A DNA stretch of 19,071 nt, from the NCBI GenBank assembly GCA_004556965.1, contig SFFE01000031.1:1-19071 (forward strand), given 5' to 3'. Below the pieces are notes generated by a model. The model did not search any database. It saw nothing but the letters and a program-made list of their open reading frames with translations, and was not told where the DNA came from. This DNA is from Clostridiales bacterium. GTDB taxonomy: Bacteria > Bacillota > Clostridia > Oscillospirales > Oscillospiraceae. The first letter of the stretch is position 1, and each line of letters opens with the position of its first letter. The translations under genes were made by a program, and so were the position numbers. Positions 12,998 to 19,071 of the stretch are shown here, in pieces.

Positions 12998-13777
12998 ATG
13001 AATATCAGAAGAAAAACGATCATTGCCGGGAACTGGAAGCTGAACAAGCGCGTGTCCGAGATCGCGCCGTATCTGGACGAGCTGAAGGCGGCCATGCCCG
13101 CCGCGCGCTGCTGCGACGTGGTGGTCTGCGCGCCGTTCCCGCTGATCCCCGCGATTTGTGCGGAAGGCGTTGTCGGCGTCGGTGCGCAGGACGTGTCTGA
13201 GCACGAGAAGGGCGCGTACACCGGCGAGGTTTCCGCCGCGCAGCTGTCTGATCTCGGCGTGCAGTACTGCATCGTCGGCCATAGCGAGCGCCGCAGCTAC
13301 CACGGCGAGGACGATTTCATGGTCAATGAAAAGGCCAAGATTCTGCTGGCCAACGGCATTACCCCGATTATCTGCGTCGGAGAGAGCCTGAAGCAGCGCG
13401 AGAACGGACTGACCCACGAATATGTCGCATATCAGGTGGCTGCAGCTTTCGCTGGCATGACGGCGGAGCAGGCGGCGTCCTGCGTCGTTGCATACGAGCC
13501 GCTCTGGGCCATCGGCACCGGCAACACCGCTACCAGCGAACAGGCGCAGGAGGTCTGCGCCGCCATTCGTGCGGTGCTGTGCGGCCTATTCTGCGAGCAG
13601 GTTGCGAATGGGATCAGCATCCTGTACGGCGGCTCCATGAACGCCGGCAACGCCGGTGAGCTGCTTGCGCAGCCGGATATCGACGGCGGCCTGATCGGCG
13701 GCGCTTCGCTCAAGCCCGTGGATTTTTCCAAGATCATTGCGGCCACTGCGCAGGGGCAGTGCGATGCGCATGAATAA
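12998..13777 (+). CDS. tpiA: Triosephosphate isomerase
   Basis: Interconverts dihydroxyacetone phosphate and glyceraldehyde-3-phosphate. The 259-residue TIM barrel has the catalytic K14 (AGNWKLN), H95 (VGHSERR) and E167 (AYEPLWAIGTG), plus the phosphate-binding YGGSMNAGNA and GGLIGGASL segments. AAGGAG ahead of the ATG fixes the start. The 3' end overlaps gpmI by 14 bases if gpmI begins at 13764, so the two are likely coupled in translation. Confidence 0.98.
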   Translation: MNIRRKTIIAGNWKLNKRVSEIAPYLDELKAAMPAARCCDVVVCAPFPLIPAICAEGVVGVGAQDVSEHEKGAYTGEVSAAQLSDLGVQYCIVGHSERRSYHGEDDFMVNEKAKILLANGITPIICVGESLKQRENGLTHEYVAYQVAAAFAGMTAEQAASCVVAYEPLWAIGTGNTATSEQAQEVCAAIRAVLCGLFCEQVANGISILYGGSMNAGNAGELLAQPDIDGGLIGGASLKPVDFSKIIAATAQGQCDAHE

Positions 13778-15290
13778 GGTTGCGCTTATGATTCTGGATG
13801 GCTACGGCATTGGGGAACCGAATGCCGGGAACGCCATCTGGACGGCGAAGACCCCGGTGATGGACGGTCTGCTGCAGCGCTGCGCCCACACGAAGCTCTC
13901 CGCCTCCGGGCTGGACGTCGGCCTGCCGGACGGTCAGATGGGCAATAGCGAGGTCGGCCATACGAATATTGGCTCCGGCCGCGTGGTGTTTCAGGATCTG
14001 CCGCGCATCACGAACGCGATCGCGGACGGCACGTTTTTTGAAAACCCCGTCTATGCCGAGGCGATGGACAGCGCCGCGCAAAGCGGCAAGGCGCTGCACA
14101 TCCTCGGTCTGCTGTCAGACGGCGGCGTGCACAGCCACATTACGCATATCTTCGCCATCCTGAAGATGGCGAAGCAGCGCGGGCTGGAGCGCGTGTACCT
14201 CCACTGCTTCCTCGACGGGCGCGACGTCGGCCCCTCGACCGGCGCGGGCTATGTCCGCCAGCTTCGGGACTACTGTGACGAGCTGGGCACGGGGAAGATC
14301 GCCACGCTGCAGGGCCGGTTTTACGGCATGGACCGCGACAAGCGCTGGGAGCGCATCGAGGCGGGCTATAACGCCATCGTCTGCGGAGAAGGGCGGCAGG
14401 ACGCCGACCCCGTACACGCTGTGGAGGCAAGCTATGCCGATGGCGTGACAGACGAATTCGTCCAGCCCGTGGTCTGCGACCCGGACGGCATGATCCGGAC
14501 CGGGGATGCCGTGATCTTCATGAACTTCCGGCCCGACCGCGCCAGAGAGATGACCTACGCGCTCACGCAGCGCGATTTCGACGGATTCCAGCGCAGGAAG
14601 ATGGTCTGCCCGCTGCACTACGTCTGCACCACGCGCTACGATGAGAAGCTCTCGGATCTGCCGATCGCTTTCCCGCCGGAGGAGCTGCACGCCACGCTGG
14701 GCGAGCTCATCAGCGCGCAGGGGCTGCGCCAGCTTCGCATCGCAGAGACGGAGAAGTATGCGCATGTGACGTTCTTCTTTAACGGCGGCAGCGAGACGCA
14801 GTACCCCGGCGAAGACCGCGTGCTGATTCCGTCGCCGCGGGAGTTTCCCACTTACGACCTCATCCCGCAGATGAGCGCGGTGCAGGTCAAGGACGAGCTG
14901 GCCGCGCGGATGCGTACGGGCGCATATGACCTCGTTATTTGCAACTTTGCCAACTGTGACATGGTTGGCCACACCGGTGTGATGCAGGCCGCAGTCGAAG
15001 CTGTGGAGTGCGTAGACCAGTGCCTGGGCGAGATCGTTGCGGTTGCCCGGGAAATGGGCTATACGCTCCTCATCACAGCCGACCACGGCAACGCCGACCG
15101 CATGGTCGAGCCGGATGGCAGTACCAACACTGCGCACACGACGAATCTGGTGCCGTTTGTGCTGGTCGGCCGGGAGGCGCGCCTGCGCAAATGCGGGCGT
15201 CTGGCCGATATTTCTCCGACGATTCTGGATCTGATGGATTTGCAGCAGCCAAAAGAGATGACAGGCGAGAGCCTGATTCTGCAAGAATGA
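13764..15290 (+). CDS. gpmI: 2,3-bisphosphoglycerate-independent phosphoglycerate mutase
   Basis: Converts 3-phosphoglycerate to 2-phosphoglycerate with a metal-bound phosphoserine intermediate. The 508-residue length is typical. The alkaline-phosphatase-like core is marked by LMILDGYGIGE, the catalytic S62 in GQMGNSEVGHTNIGSG, LLSDGGVHSH, FLDGRDVGPSTG, and the C-terminal metal ligands in NFANCDMVGHTG and ITADHGNAD. AGGGG seven bases before the ATG at 13764 favours it; an ATG two codons later is the alternative. It overlaps the tpiA stop, and eno follows after 15 bases. Confidence 0.97.
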   Translation: MRMNKVALMILDGYGIGEPNAGNAIWTAKTPVMDGLLQRCAHTKLSASGLDVGLPDGQMGNSEVGHTNIGSGRVVFQDLPRITNAIADGTFFENPVYAEAMDSAAQSGKALHILGLLSDGGVHSHITHIFAILKMAKQRGLERVYLHCFLDGRDVGPSTGAGYVRQLRDYCDELGTGKIATLQGRFYGMDRDKRWERIEAGYNAIVCGEGRQDADPVHAVEASYADGVTDEFVQPVVCDPDGMIRTGDAVIFMNFRPDRAREMTYALTQRDFDGFQRRKMVCPLHYVCTTRYDEKLSDLPIAFPPEELHATLGELISAQGLRQLRIAETEKYAHVTFFFNGGSETQYPGEDRVLIPSPREFPTYDLIPQMSAVQVKDELAARMRTGAYDLVICNFANCDMVGHTGVMQAAVEAVECVDQCLGEIVAVAREMGYTLLITADHGNADRMVEPDGSTNTAHTTNLVPFVLVGREARLRKCGRLADISPTILDLMDLQQPKEMTGESLILQE

Positions 15291-15305
15291 TAAAAGGAGT
15301 ACGCT

Positions 15306-16598
15306 ATGAAGGATTATTTTGAAATTGTTGATGTCAGCGCAAGAGAGATTCTCGATTCCCGCGGCAACCCCACCGTGGAAGTGGAAGTTACGCTCGACGA
15401 CGGCACGGTCGGCCGCGCGGCGGTCCCGTCCGGCGCATCCACCGGCATTTACGAGGCCTGTGAGCTTCGCGACGGCGACAAGAGCCGCTATCTGGGCAAG
15501 GGCGTGCTCAAGGCGGTGGAGAACGTCAACGTTGAGATTGCCGAGGCGCTGATGGGGCTGAACGTGCTCGATCAGACCTCGATTGATAAGCTGCTCATCG
15601 AGCTGGACGGCACGCCCAACAAGACCCGTCTGGGCGCGAACGCCATTCTCGGCGTGTCCCTCGCCTGCGCGAAGGCCGGCGCCGCCGCCACGGGCCAAAG
15701 CCTGTACAACTACATTGGCGGCTGTAACGCCAAGACCCTGCCGGTGCCGATGATGAACGTGCTCAACGGCGGCGCGCACGCCACCGGCAGCAACGTCGAT
15801 ATTCAGGAGTTCATGATTATGCCGGTCGGCGCGGAGAACTTCCGGGAAGCGCTGCGCATGTGCTCTGAGGTTTTCCATGTGCTGAAGAAGGTCGTTCCTG
15901 CCTCCGGCGTGGGCGACGAGGGTGGCTATGCCCCGAACCTCGACAGCGACGAGGACGCGCTCAAGGCGCTGGTCAAGGCCATTGAGCTTGCGGGATACAA
16001 GCCGTATGACGACTTCATGATCGCCATCGACAGCGCCTGCTCCGAGTGGTTCAACGCCGAGGACGGCTGCTATCATCTGCCGAAGCGCGGCATCGTCATG
16101 ACCCGTCAGGAAATGGTCGACATGTATGCGGACTTCGTGGAGAAATACCCGATTATCTCTCTGGAGGACGGCATGGCCGAGGATGACTGGGAAGGCTGGC
16201 AGATGCTGATGGCTCGTCTGGGCGACAAGATTCAGCTCGTCGGCGACGACCTGTTTGTTACGAACGTGCAGCGCATCAAGAAGGGAATCGAGCTGGGCGC
16301 GGCGAACTCCGTGCTCATCAAGCTCAACCAGATTGGAACCCTGACCGAGACGCTCGACGCCATCCAGATGGCGCACAGAGCGGGCTGGACCGCCGTCGTC
16401 TCCCACCGTTCGGGCGAGACGGAGGACACCACGATCGCGGATATCTCCGTTGCCGTCAACGCCGGCCAGATCAAGACCGGCGCGCCGTCCAGAACGGACC
16501 GCGTTGCGAAGTACAACCAGCTTCTGCGCATCGAGGACGAGCTGTTCGACGTGGCGCAGTACCCCGGCAAGGACGCATTTTTCAGCATCAAAAAGTAA
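15306..16598 (+). CDS. eno: Enolase
   Basis: Dehydrates 2-phosphoglycerate to phosphoenolpyruvate. The 430-residue length is normal. Visible landmarks are EILDSRGNPTVEVEV, the mobile loop GASTGIYEA, GGAHATGSNVDIQEFM, the Mg-binding acids including ISLEDGMAEDDW and GDDLFVTN, the catalytic lysine in LIKLNQIGT, and the signature SHRSGETEDTTIADISVA. AAAGGAG ahead of the ATG fixes the start. It is the last gene of the glycolytic operon; its terminator contains the forespore promoter of the next gene. Confidence 0.98.
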   Translation: MKDYFEIVDVSAREILDSRGNPTVEVEVTLDDGTVGRAAVPSGASTGIYEACELRDGDKSRYLGKGVLKAVENVNVEIAEALMGLNVLDQTSIDKLLIELDGTPNKTRLGANAILGVSLACAKAGAAATGQSLYNYIGGCNAKTLPVPMMNVLNGGAHATGSNVDIQEFMIMPVGAENFREALRMCSEVFHVLKKVVPASGVGDEGGYAPNLDSDEDALKALVKAIELAGYKPYDDFMIAIDSACSEWFNAEDGCYHLPKRGIVMTRQEMVDMYADFVEKYPIISLEDGMAEDDWEGWQMLMARLGDKIQLVGDDLFVTNVQRIKKGIELGAANSVLIKLNQIGTLTETLDAIQMAHRAGWTAVVSHRSGETEDTTIADISVAVNAGQIKTGAPSRTDRVAKYNQLLRIEDELFDVAQYPGKDAFFSIKK

Positions 16599-16619
16599 AG
16601 CAATAAATTTTCCTGAAAT

Positions 16620-16649
16620 GTATAAAAGGTGTTTGCACAGGCGATACTA
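16620..16649 (+). promoter_or_regulatory. Sigma-F-type forespore promoter of the spoIIQ-like gene
   Basis: GTATA (16620-16624) fits the sigma-F -35 G-Y-W-T-A at every position. Exactly 15 bp later GGCGATACTA (16640-16649) fits the -10 GGnRAnAnTw at every fixed position. The -10 lies in and beside the loop of the eno terminator hairpin. Sigma-F dependence of spoIIQ is established in Bacillus. Confidence 0.75.
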
Positions 16650-16669
16650 GCCGTGTAAACACCTTTTTT
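16624..16669 (+). terminator. Rho-independent terminator of the glycolytic operon
   Basis: AAAAGGTGTTT (16624-16634) pairs exactly with 16657-16667. The stem continues through GCAC/GTGT and, after one bulged base, GGC/GCC, and runs into a T-tract to 16669. It starts 25 bases after the eno stop and ends just ahead of the next gene's ribosome site. Confidence 0.92.
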
Positions 16670-16685
16670 CATGGAGGGAAACAGA

Positions 16686-17387
16686 ATGGATTCCAAGAAA
16701 AGCTTCGGCAAGAAGCTGGAGCACTTTATCGAGGGCAGGGGCTTCTACATAGTCCTTGTTCTGTGTGCGGCGATCATCGGCGTTTCCGCGTGGTCTCTGC
16801 TGTCCGGAACAAAGGCTATGGCTCCGAACGAGGGGCAGAATTCCACGTCGGTGCTCAGCGCCGTCACCCCCCAGCCAACCCCGGCGGAAGTGACTCCGGT
16901 TCCGCCCACAACGGCTCCGGCACAGGAACCGGAAAAAGTCCCGGAGGATGAGAAAGCGCCGGCAGCAGCGGAAGCGTCTTACGTCTGGCCTGTGGAAGGG
17001 GAGATCATCTATCCCTACAGCATGACGGCGCTTTTGTATGACAAGACGATGTCCGACTGGCGCACGCACGACGGCGTGGATATTGCAGCGGAGTTCGGCA
17101 CGCCTGTGTCCGCAATGACCTCCGGCACAGTCACCAAGGTCTATTACGACGATCTGTACGGTACGACCGTCATCATTGAAAACGGAAACGGCCTGCAGTG
17201 CGTCTACTCCAATCTGGAGGAGATCCCGACGGTCTATGTGGGCGACGCGGTTGCAGCGGGGGACACCATCGGCTCGGTTGGCGCCTCGGCAGCCTGCGAA
17301 TCGGCGCAGGAAAGTCACCTGCATTTGTCCGTTTCTCTGAACGGCGAGAGTGTGTCTCCGATGGAATATCTGCCGCAAAAAAATTAA
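16686..17387 (+). CDS. spoIIQ: SpoIIQ-like membrane-anchored M23 (LytM) protein
   Basis: A 233-residue protein with a short cytoplasmic N-terminus, one membrane anchor (about 20-40), a Pro/Thr/Ala/Glu-rich linker (about 60-97) and a LytM/M23 domain. The domain begins VWPVEGEIIYPYS and contains DWRTHDGVDI, a pattern seen in clostridial SpoIIQ. The zinc ligands H128, D132 and H211-x-H213 are all present, as in some clostridial SpoIIQ proteins but not in Bacillus, where the first histidine is lost. SpoIIQ joins SpoIIIAH across the intermembrane space of the engulfed forespore. GGAGGG seven bases before the ATG at 16686 decides the start. The sigma-F-type promoter upstream supports the assignment. 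A general cell-wall peptidase is the alternative. Confidence 0.8.
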   Translation: MDSKKSFGKKLEHFIEGRGFYIVLVLCAAIIGVSAWSLLSGTKAMAPNEGQNSTSVLSAVTPQPTPAEVTPVPPTTAPAQEPEKVPEDEKAPAAAEASYVWPVEGEIIYPYSMTALLYDKTMSDWRTHDGVDIAAEFGTPVSAMTSGTVTKVYYDDLYGTTVIIENGNGLQCVYSNLEEIPTVYVGDAVAAGDTIGSVGASAACESAQESHLHLSVSLNGESVSPMEYLPQKN

Positions 17388-17405
17388 AAATCGAGGCAAA
17401 ACTTG

Positions 17406-17439
17406 TTGACAAAAGGGGCATTGTTTGATACAATGCTCC
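17406..17439 (+). promoter_or_regulatory. Promoter of the tRNA cluster, overlapping a terminator-like hairpin
   Basis: A perfect TTGACA (17406-17411), 17 bp and TACAAT (17429-17434) with extended TGA make a strong stable-RNA promoter. The same bases form a 10-bp hairpin, GGGGCATTGT (17415-17424) with ACAATGCTCC (17430-17439), followed by TTGCGTTT, which could end the spoIIQ-like transcript. Confidence 0.85.
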
Positions 17440-17467
17440 TTGCGTTTGGCGCTCAACGCGCCGATAT

Positions 17468-17544
17468 GGCGGCATAGCTCAGTTGGCCAGAGCATTCGGT
17501 TCATACCCGAAGTGTCCCCGGTTCGAATCCAGGTGCCGCTACCA
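17468..17544 (+). tRNA. tRNA-Met (anticodon CAT, elongator)
   Basis: A full cloverleaf with encoded CCA. The acceptor GGCGGCA pairs with TGCCGCT (first pair G-U), and the anticodon stem TTCGG/CCGAA carries loop TTCATAC. It lacks the three consecutive G-C pairs of initiators in the anticodon stem, so it is an elongator. The T-stem CCCGG/CCAGG has a C-A mismatch at its middle pair (A at 17531). Confidence 0.95.
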
Positions 17545-17567
17545 TGGGATGCCAAATTGGCATCCCA
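17545..17567 (+). repeat. Spacer hairpin between tRNA-Met and tRNA-Glu
   Basis: TGGGATGCC (17545-17553) and its exact complement (17559-17567) flank AAATT, directly after the CCA end. There is no strong T-tract, so RNA processing or weak attenuation is more likely than full termination. Confidence 0.6.
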
Positions 17568-17573
17568 ATTTAT

Positions 17574-17648
17574 GGCCCGTTGGTCAAGTGGTTAAGACAC
17601 CGCCCTTTCACGGCGGTAACATGGGTTCGAATCCCGTACGGGTCACCA
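17574..17648 (+). tRNA. tRNA-Glu (anticodon TTC)
   Basis: The acceptor GGCCCGT pairs with ACGGGTC (one G-U), the anticodon stem CCGCC/GGCGG carries loop CTTTCAC, the T-arm is ATGGG-TTCGAAT-CCCGT, and the CCA end is encoded. It is the second gene of the tRNA transcript. Confidence 0.97.
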
Positions 17649-17653
17649 CAGCT

Positions 17654-17668
17654 CAGCGCTTCGCGCTG
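17654..17668 (+). repeat. Spacer hairpin between tRNA-Glu and tRNA-Val
   Basis: CAGCGC and GCGCTG (17654-17659 and 17663-17668) form a perfect six-pair stem with a three-base loop between the two tRNAs. No T-tract follows. It probably guides processing of the precursor. Confidence 0.5.
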
Positions 17669-17671
17669 TAT

Positions 17672-17748
17672 GGAGGCTTAGCTCAGCTGGTTAGAGCGCA
17701 TGCTTCACACGCATGAGGTCGATGGTTCGAGCCCATTAGTCTCCACCA
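17672..17748 (+). tRNA. tRNA-Val (anticodon CAC)
   Basis: The acceptor GGAGGCT pairs with AGTCTCC (one G-U), the anticodon stem CATGC/GCATG carries loop TTCACAC, the T-arm is GATGG-TTCGAGC-CCATT, and the CCA end is encoded. It is the last tRNA before the sequence changes character and the integrated element begins. Confidence 0.96.
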
Positions 17749-17811
17749 AGAAAAAAGCCCTGTAATCTCAACCGTTTCCGTTCATAAGGATGTATTTTCT
17801 TATGAGAGATT

Positions 17812-17850
17812 GGTCGCAACCTCTGTTATGGAGGCTGCGGCCTTTTCTCT
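17812..17850 (+). terminator. Terminator reading from the tRNA side
   Basis: GGTCGCAACCTC (17812-17823) pairs with GAGGCTGCGGCC (17831-17842) over 12 positions, two of them wobbles, around a 7-nt loop, then TTTTCTCT. It can end plus-strand transcription before it runs against the recombinase gene. Confidence 0.7.
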
Positions 17851-17862
17851 TTCTGTGGTAGA

Positions 17863-19071
17863 TCATGGCCTTGACGATTCTGCGATAGCAAGCATCTCCT
17901 TTATGGTTGCAAGGTCTACAAGTCCGACACCGGTAAAGTAGATGTCAATACCCACCCGCTTATGCCCGTTCACCGTCTCACTGTTGTGAACCTCGATTCG
18001 CTTGATGATCTTATTGACCACCTCCGGCGTGAGTGTTTCCATACTGGAGTACTCCCTGAGTCCTGCCAGCAAAAGCCGAATATCCACGCTCTCCCGTTCG
18101 AGTTCGGCCTGCTCCTTTTCCTTCGTGCTGACGGATTGCAGTAGCTCTGCCTGCTCTTTTTCGTATTTTGCTGCCATACGGGAATAACGCTCATCAGACA
18201 GCTTGCCCGCAAAATTATCCTCATAGAGCTTGGCGATCAGCCGGTCGATTTCATCGATACGGTGTTTTCCGGCAGCGATGTCCGATTTGATAGATCGGAT
18301 ATTCTGATCTTTCCCCGCAGATTGTTGCTTTCCAATCATTTGCAGAAAGAATGATTCGTGACAGGCAACGAAATCTGCAAGATCGCTGACCGCCACTGAG
18401 ACGATTTGTTCCAGCACGACATTCCGGATATAGTGAATTGTGCATTCTCCCCGACCGGACTTATAATTGGCACAGCGAAAGAATTCCTGATTTGTTTTCA
18501 AACTCTTAGCCGCACAAAAGTGGAGCTTTGAACCGCAGTCTGCACAAAAAACCAATCCGGAAAACAGGCTTGTTTTCCCCGTCGCAGTCGGGCGGCGCTT
18601 GTTTTTGCGCAGCTCCTGCACTCGGAGCCAAGTGTTTTCGTCAATGATCGCTTCCTGTGCGTTCGGCACGATGCTCCATTCCTCCTCCGGCTTGCGAATC
18701 AGTTTGTGTACTTTGTAGCTGACGGTAGTCGTTTTCAGATTAACCATACAGCCGGTGTATTTTCGATTGCTCAAGATGGCGTCAATGGTGCTGTCCTTCC
18801 ATAAATACGGATCGCTCGGAATAGGGCAATTGGCGGAAGAAGAACCGACCGAATAGTAATATGCGGTAGGGGTAAGAACCTTCTCCTTTTGCAGAAGCCT
18901 CGCAATTTGCTCCGGACCTTTTCCTTCAAGGCAAAGGTGGTAAATTCTTTGCACTACCTCGGCGGCAGCATCATCAACAAGCCACTTTTCTTTATCAAGC
19001 TCGTCACGCTTGTAGCCGTATGGTACCCGGAAGTTGCTTCTTTTACCGTTGGCCGCCTTCATTGCCCACAC
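17863..19071 (-). CDS. Large serine recombinase, N-terminus outside the window
   Basis: The visible 402 residues are the C-terminal part of a TnpX/TndX-type large serine recombinase. In order they show the recombinase domain (NFRVPYGYKRDE, then DSTIDAILSNRKYTGCMV), a zinc ribbon (CADCGSKLHFC ... FFRCANYKSGRGEC), a long Glu/Lys-rich coiled coil (about 250-330 of the visible part), and a C-terminal DUF4368-like end (IKRIEVHNSE then RVGIDIYFTGVG). The catalytic serine domain would lie to the right of the window, so whether the enzyme is complete cannot be judged. It should excise and integrate the element through att sites. Base composition and codon choice differ from the GC-rich neighbours, consistent with horizontal acquisition. 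Confidence 0.93.
   Translation of the reverse strand: MWAMKAANGKRSNFRVPYGYKRDELDKEKWLVDDAAAEVVQRIYHLCLEGKGPEQIARLLQKEKVLTPTAYYYSVGSSSANCPIPSDPYLWKDSTIDAILSNRKYTGCMVNLKTTTVSYKVHKLIRKPEEEWSIVPNAQEAIIDENTWLRVQELRKNKRRPTATGKTSLFSGLVFCADCGSKLHFCAAKSLKTNQEFFRCANYKSGRGECTIHYIRNVVLEQIVSVAVSDLADFVACHESFFLQMIGKQQSAGKDQNIRSIKSDIAAGKHRIDEIDRLIAKLYEDNFAGKLSDERYSRMAAKYEKEQAELLQSVSTKEKEQAELERESVDIRLLLAGLREYSSMETLTPEVVNKIIKRIEVHNSETVNGHKRVGIDIYFTGVGLVDLATIKEMLAIAESSRP

Larger units (their letters stand above)
17749..19071. mobile_element. Edge of an integrated element carrying a serine recombinase (continues beyond the window)
   Basis: Directly after tRNA-Val the sequence becomes visibly less GC-rich. AAAAAAGCCCTGTAA (17752-17766) looks like the left half of a terminator whose matching right half is missing, as if interrupted. 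A recombinase gene then reads towards this edge, the usual place for a large serine integrase. The exact boundary and att core cannot be set from one end. The interval 17749-17862 holds no gene, only the hairpins noted separately. Confidence 0.5.

Noticed and set aside
14115..16406. 763-codon open frame on the minus strand opposite gpmI and eno
   Set aside because: It is antisense to two genes with complete catalytic motifs, has no family features and results from GC-rich codon bias.
17483..17716. Short open frame across the three tRNA genes
   Set aside because: The sequence is fully explained by tRNA cloverleaves.
17764..17811. Single symmetrical att palindrome for the serine recombinase
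   Set aside because: The two inverted repeats in this stretch have centres six bases apart, so they do not form one dyad; no att core can be assigned from one end.

Overview
The window looks like a chromosomal piece of a GC-rich, endospore-forming Firmicute, most likely a gut clostridium of the Oscillospiraceae/Ruminococcaceae type. The evidence is a sporulation sigma factor (SigG) with a YlmC/YmxH-type neighbour, a SpoIIQ-like forespore protein, strong AGGAGG ribosome sites, and clostridial-style glycolytic and tRNA clusters. The lineage is inferred from gene content only; no search was run.

Layout. Positions 1-5005 run almost entirely on the minus strand: a small unknown membrane protein, the rpsB-tsf translation operon with its promoter, a structured leader and an intercistronic hairpin, then ylmC and sigG, then a sodium/dicarboxylate-type symporter. 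At 5006-5124 a divergent control region with AraC-type direct repeats separates the symporter from a plus-strand pair, an AraC-family regulator whose stop overlaps the start of a cytoplasmic transglutaminase-like protein (5125-7019). A minus-strand arsenic-type operon follows (8985-7034): arsR, permease, CxxC thioredoxin-like protein, arsC. Next come an FMN-dependent alpha-hydroxy-acid dehydrogenase and a PflX-like radical SAM protein (11063-9112, minus). A divergent promoter region then starts a plus-strand operon, trmL-pgk-tpiA-gpmI-eno (11241-16598), which carries lower glycolysis without gap. A spoIIQ-like gene and a Met-Glu-Val tRNA cluster follow. The right end (about 17750-19071) is the edge of an integrated element carrying a large serine recombinase whose N-terminus lies outside the window.

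How the parts work together. SigG and the SpoIIQ-like protein belong to the same forespore programme, and both have near-perfect sigma-F-type promoters (G-Y-W-T-A, 15 bp, GGnRAnAnTw). In both cases the promoter sits inside a hairpin that can end or silence transcription from the housekeeping gene upstream. In front of sigG the hairpin covers the ribosome-binding site, so only transcripts started at the forespore promoter should be translated. In front of spoIIQ the promoter -10 lies in the loop of the eno terminator. The arsenic operon has a clear operator over its promoter, but its permease appears to have lost, in frame, the Cys-rich signature segment of its family. That is the most unusual single gene feature here.

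No gene-free stretch exceeds 300 bases. I did not find a clearly new multi-gene defence or metabolic system. The best leads are the two forespore promoter/hairpin overlaps, the permease deletion, the AraC-transglutaminase pair and the possible junction of the serine-recombinase element.
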